A stretch of 64,000 nucleotides of DNA from Coccinella septempunctata (taxonomy: Eukaryota; Arthropoda; Insecta; Coleoptera; Coccinellidae), in assembly GCF_907165205.1 (NCBI RefSeq), contig NC_058193.1:4278001-4342000 (forward strand). The letters are read 5' to 3'. Of this stretch, positions 60,469 through 64,000 are shown piece after piece. The notes under the pieces were generated by a model that saw only the letters and a list, made by a program, of their open reading frames with translations, made no database searches and had not been told where the DNA came from. The stretch's first letter is position 1. Each line of letters starts with the position of its first letter. A program made the position numbers and the translations under genes.

Positions 60469-60469
60469 A

Positions 60470-63400
60470 TTATTATTATTATTATTATTTTTTTTTTTTC
60501 TTCGTGTGAGGGGAAAACCCTTTATGGGCGCCCAGAGGGTCCGCACTCTAGGTAGTGTGAGACTCAGAGATCTTGTTTGGCTACTCACTAAAAACCCCTC
60601 ACACTTTCGACGGAGAAGTTCTTCGTCCGGCCCTTGCAGCGTCCCTTAACAAAAGAGATGAGCTGCAAGTGGCATCTAGAGTTCATGGGATCTGATGATA
60701 TGCACCGCCTTCTGCATTCTGTGCGCTAGTGTCTCGGCCCAAGATCTGCAATTCTTCCACGTAGTTGGCTCTCATTCCTCCGAGACATCCTATGATCAGT
60801 ACAACCATCCTGACTTTATGACCCGGGTACATAGTTCCAAGCTCGAAAACAAGATCTTTGTATTTTTGCCTTTTCTGCTCTTCCTTCATCACCATGTTGT
60901 TTTTCTGCAGGGGATGAGAATTCCACGACGAACAATTCCTTCAGCTCTTTGTCCAAAAGAAGTGTGTCTGGCTTTATTGCATTGATCTGCCGTGTTGTTG
61001 AGACAGGATAGTTCCAGTATATTCGAGCTTTCTCGTTCTGGACCACCGCTTCAATCTCCAGAGGCACATATGGTAGCACCGGTTCTTTGTCTATCTCATA
61101 TGCCGCCCTCAGATTGAAGTAGAGAACTCGGAGTGCCGCGTTGTGTCTCTCTATATACCCCGATGGAGCATGGACTCTGCAGGCGGAAAGAATGTGCATA
61201 ATCGTTTCTTGTTGACTATGATACGCTCTGCACGTTGTTGGGGTGTCCATTTTCATGATGTTCTTTTTATACCATCTGGTATTTATTACTCCATCCTGAC
61301 ACGCCATCACAAATCCCTCCGTCTGTGACTTAAGGCTAGCCGACTTTAGAAAGGCGAAAGACAATTCTTCCGACAGATCTTGGTCTTTTAAACTCCTGAA
61401 AAATATGGAGTGCAGGCTCTTACTCATATGATGTTCGAGTAATGTATTCGACTGACACTTCCGGATCAGTCTTGCTAGCCTTCTTTGGTCCGCTTGAGTG
61501 ATCGGTGCTCCAGCACGCTCAGGATCGATCGACACGCCGGTTATACCGAGCTTCTCCAAGGCTCTCTGTGCAACTCGGAATTGGAAGGCTCCGTGGTTCG
61601 CGAGTTCATGCTGAGCTACAAACTTCAGAAGCGGATCTTCACTTCTTAGGACCCTTACTGCTGTTTCCAATGTTTGTTGATAGTGTTGATATTCCAAACA
61701 TTGCAATCCTCTACCCCCCTGGCTTCGGGGAAGGTATATCCTCTGAATCGAGCTATTTGGGTGAAGGCTACGATTCATGTTCATCGTTTTTCTTGTTGAC
61801 CTATCAAGATCGAGGAGTTCGTTCACCGTCCAGTTTACCACCCCGAAAGAGTAGGTAAGTATCGGGATGGCTAGCATATTTGTAGCTGATACTTTGTTCT
61901 TTCCTGACAGCTGTGATTTCCAGATGTCTCTCAGCTTCTTCTTGTAGATGGCTGATAAGGCGTCCTTTATCTGGGTTGTCTCCAGTACTCCCCTCTGTTT
62001 CATCCCGAGAAACTTAAAAGTTTCTCCGTCTTCCAGACGTCGAAAAGTCATTCCATCTTCCAGTTGGATATCTTCTCCTGGATCATCAACTCTTCCCCTG
62101 CGGAGATGAAAAACAGCACACTTGTCCAAACCAAATGACATTCCCATTGCAGAGGTGTAGTCGGAAACGATATTCAATAGTTGCTGTAGTGCGGTCCTGG
62201 AGGGAGCGTAGAGTTTCAAGTCGTCCACGTACATAAGATGGGAGATCAGGTGGTTCCTTCTGCCTGGTGGACCGGCCTTGTATCCTATTTTGCTTGCCCT
62301 CAGCTCAATTGATAGTGGCATGAGTGTTATGCAGAATAATAACGGGCTTAGCGAATCTCCCTGGAACACTCCTCTTCTGTACCTCACCTTTCCCGTATAA
62401 ACGGTTCGTCCCTCTGCTCGGATGGCAAACTTCGTTTTCCACAACGCAATGATGCTTTCTATCGCATGGATGATGTTTGGGTGGACTTTCAGCATTTTTA
62501 ATAGCCGTATGATCAGGTCGTGCGGCGAGGTGTCAAATGCTTTCGCGTAGTCTAACCATGATGTATGTAGGTCGCGCTTGTAATGTCTGGCGTCTAGGCA
62601 TACGCTCTTGTCGATCAGCAAGTTGTCCTTGCATCCTTGCACTCCTTTCTTTGCTCCCCTCTGTTCGTAGATACTGTCCCATACTGGTCCAATAACCCTC
62701 AGAATTCGATTCTGAATAACACTTGTGAGTATCTTGTACAGTGTATTGAGGCAAGTGATTGGGCGATAGTTCTTGGGTTGCCCTAAGTCCCCTGATTTTG
62801 GTATCAGCACTGTCCTACCCTCCACCAACCATGAAGGAATGGGCTCACGGCGAATCAGCATTCCGCTGAATAATCTTGCCAGGTGTTTATGTGTAGCCGG
62901 AAAGCTCTTCCACCAGTAGTTCTGAATACCGTCTGGTCCGGGTGCTGTGAAATCATTCTTGTTCTTAAGGGCTTGTCTAATATCTTCGGCTGATATTTCA
63001 GAAAGTTCGTCGTTCTGCTGAAGGGTTTGATCACACATCTGCTGAATCTGGAAAGTGCTGGAGTATCCCTGGTTTTTTCTGGTTGTTCGTACAGGCTTTT
63101 TCAAAACTCTTCGACGTCCTGAGGTGATGGTGGGTTTTGCACCTCTTGCTGTTGAGGTTGAAATAATTTCGATGGTTCCGCGGTGAAGGTGTTGTTATCT
63201 TCGATCCATCTTTTTCTCCTTATCAATTTCTTTCGTGCTGCTGCTAGTGATCTTATTTTATCTACAGCTTTCTGCTTCAGTAGATGGACTGTGGGCAAGT
63301 TAACGGTACCATGTATAGCACGAAGCTTCTCAATCATCTCTCTCATTCTCTTGCTCGGTTTAGTTTTTCCTTTCAGAACATCTATGACACATTGGTACCA

Positions 63401-64000
63401 AGATGCTTGCTGCCTCATTGATTTTATTTTGATGTCAAGTCGATTTAGCCTTTTCCTATGCTTATTATTATTATTCGCAGCTGTACTTTTCGGTGGACAT
63501 AGTAGATAAGCGGCTGCTCTCACTGCAGCCTCCACCTCATCCAGTGAACAGGTCTCTTTAAGATGATCTTGAATGATGCTATTCAAAACGGCTAGATCTT
63601 CAGCCTTGTGTCTTGATTTTATCCGGGTGGGTTTGATCAGTGGGTCTCCAACGGCAGCCTCAAATGCCTCTTTTGTATTGTCGATTAACTCTGATGAATC
63701 TCTCACTGTCCTTGGCCTTTGTTGCTGTCGGTCTGGAGCATCTGTCACCTGCTCTCCAGCTAGTTCTATCTCTGGAACTTCTCTCACTTGTTCCGTTCTT
63801 GGCCTTGCTTCCAGGGCTACAGCTTCACTTCTGTGAGTCATCGCTTGGTGTTGTTGGTCTGGAGCATCTGTCACCTGCTCTTCAGCGCGTTCTATATCTG
63901 AAACATCTCTCACATGTTCCGTTATTGGCCTGTTGGAGCATGTACCAGTCCTGGTTCGGCCCGCGATATCACTCAAAAGGGCTACAGCTTGTTCTTGAGT
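60470..64000 (-). pseudogene. R4-like LINE, element B, nearly full ORF, continues past window
   Basis: Minus strand, open at the window edge. The N-terminal part (to 63101) has Glu/Gln-rich direct repeats (EQVTDAPDQQ / EQVTDAPDRQ), then a basic helical region. Next is RT: TAPGPDGIQNYW, YRPITCLNTLYK, WLDYAKAFDTSPH, GVFQGDSLSPLL, YVDD; then a finger whose second Cys is Tyr (CRAYHSQQETIMHILSAC); then the nuclease core KPDTLLLD....LFVVEFSSP. Three lesions are visible: TGA at 63103-63101 where the sister family has the Trp of QFW, a frameshift near 63060, and loss of one A in the run at 60900-60904, shifting the C-terminus (KYKDLVFELG, VLIIGCLGG, to 60683). Nicking by the nuclease primes cDNA synthesis in this group. 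The 3' tail is (AAT)n at 60466-60490. Confidence 0.88.

Noticed and set aside
63101..63103. TGA in element B as a recoded (selenocysteine or readthrough) codon
   Set aside because: A nearby frameshift and a second one at 60900 show ordinary decay; the sister family has Trp there.
1..64000. CRISPR arrays, rRNA, tRNA genes
   Set aside because: No spaced direct-repeat array, rRNA-like block or cloverleaf with B-box sequence was seen on reading both strands; a tRNAscan run would settle tRNAs.

Overview
This is animal, almost certainly insect, genomic DNA. It is AT-rich and intron-bearing, has no operons or ribosome binding sites, and is packed with transposable elements typical of arthropods: CR1/Jockey-, RTE- and R4-like LINEs, Penelope-like elements, a BEL/Pao LTR element, a mariner, a P-like transposase, Helitrons and fold-back elements. 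I cannot name the species. Only two host genes are convincing: a two-exon ankyrin-repeat gene on the minus strand (6495-9916) and one exon of an UNC93-like membrane protein on the plus strand (43773-44059).

Layout. 1-3020: decayed Jockey-like LINE with ORF1 zinc knuckles, endonuclease and RT. 3436-5505: two LINE relics lying tail to tail. 6495-9916: ankyrin gene, whose 1.9-kb intron holds a 750-bp fold-back element and a hammerhead-like relic. 10450-14730: a large element with long inverted repeats, later hit by a mariner and by a CR1-like LINE. 15380-18380: mostly anonymous. 18400-21100: R4/Dong-like LINE. 21181-21421: tandem pair of about 120-bp units carrying a hammerhead-ribozyme core on the minus strand. 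21618-22330: P-element-like transposase relic with a 56-nt intron. 23164-29753: nearly intact, young BEL/Pao element with 370-bp LTRs and a 5-bp target duplication. 30060-33200: truncated fold-back and an RTE-like LINE. 33900-35690: old R4 copy. 37121-40276: two Penelope-like copies head to head.

44789-58532 is a nested stack. A CR1-like LINE was split inside its RT by Helitrons; its reading frame stops at 46850 and resumes at 51808. A segment of about 5.4 kb (47700-53111) was then duplicated in direct tandem (second copy to about 58532). The right break lies at the very 3' end of an R4-like element, so that insertion preceded the duplication. 58533-64000 holds two more R4-like elements, one inserted at the (AAT)n tail of the other.

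The elements interact: LINE 3' tails of (ATT)n appear to have served as landing sites for R4-like elements, and Helitrons inserted head to tail. The least ordinary signals are the hammerhead-bearing tandem repeat, the recurring hammerhead-like motifs at Penelope-type ends, and the Helitron that carries the ends of two different Pif1 helicase genes.
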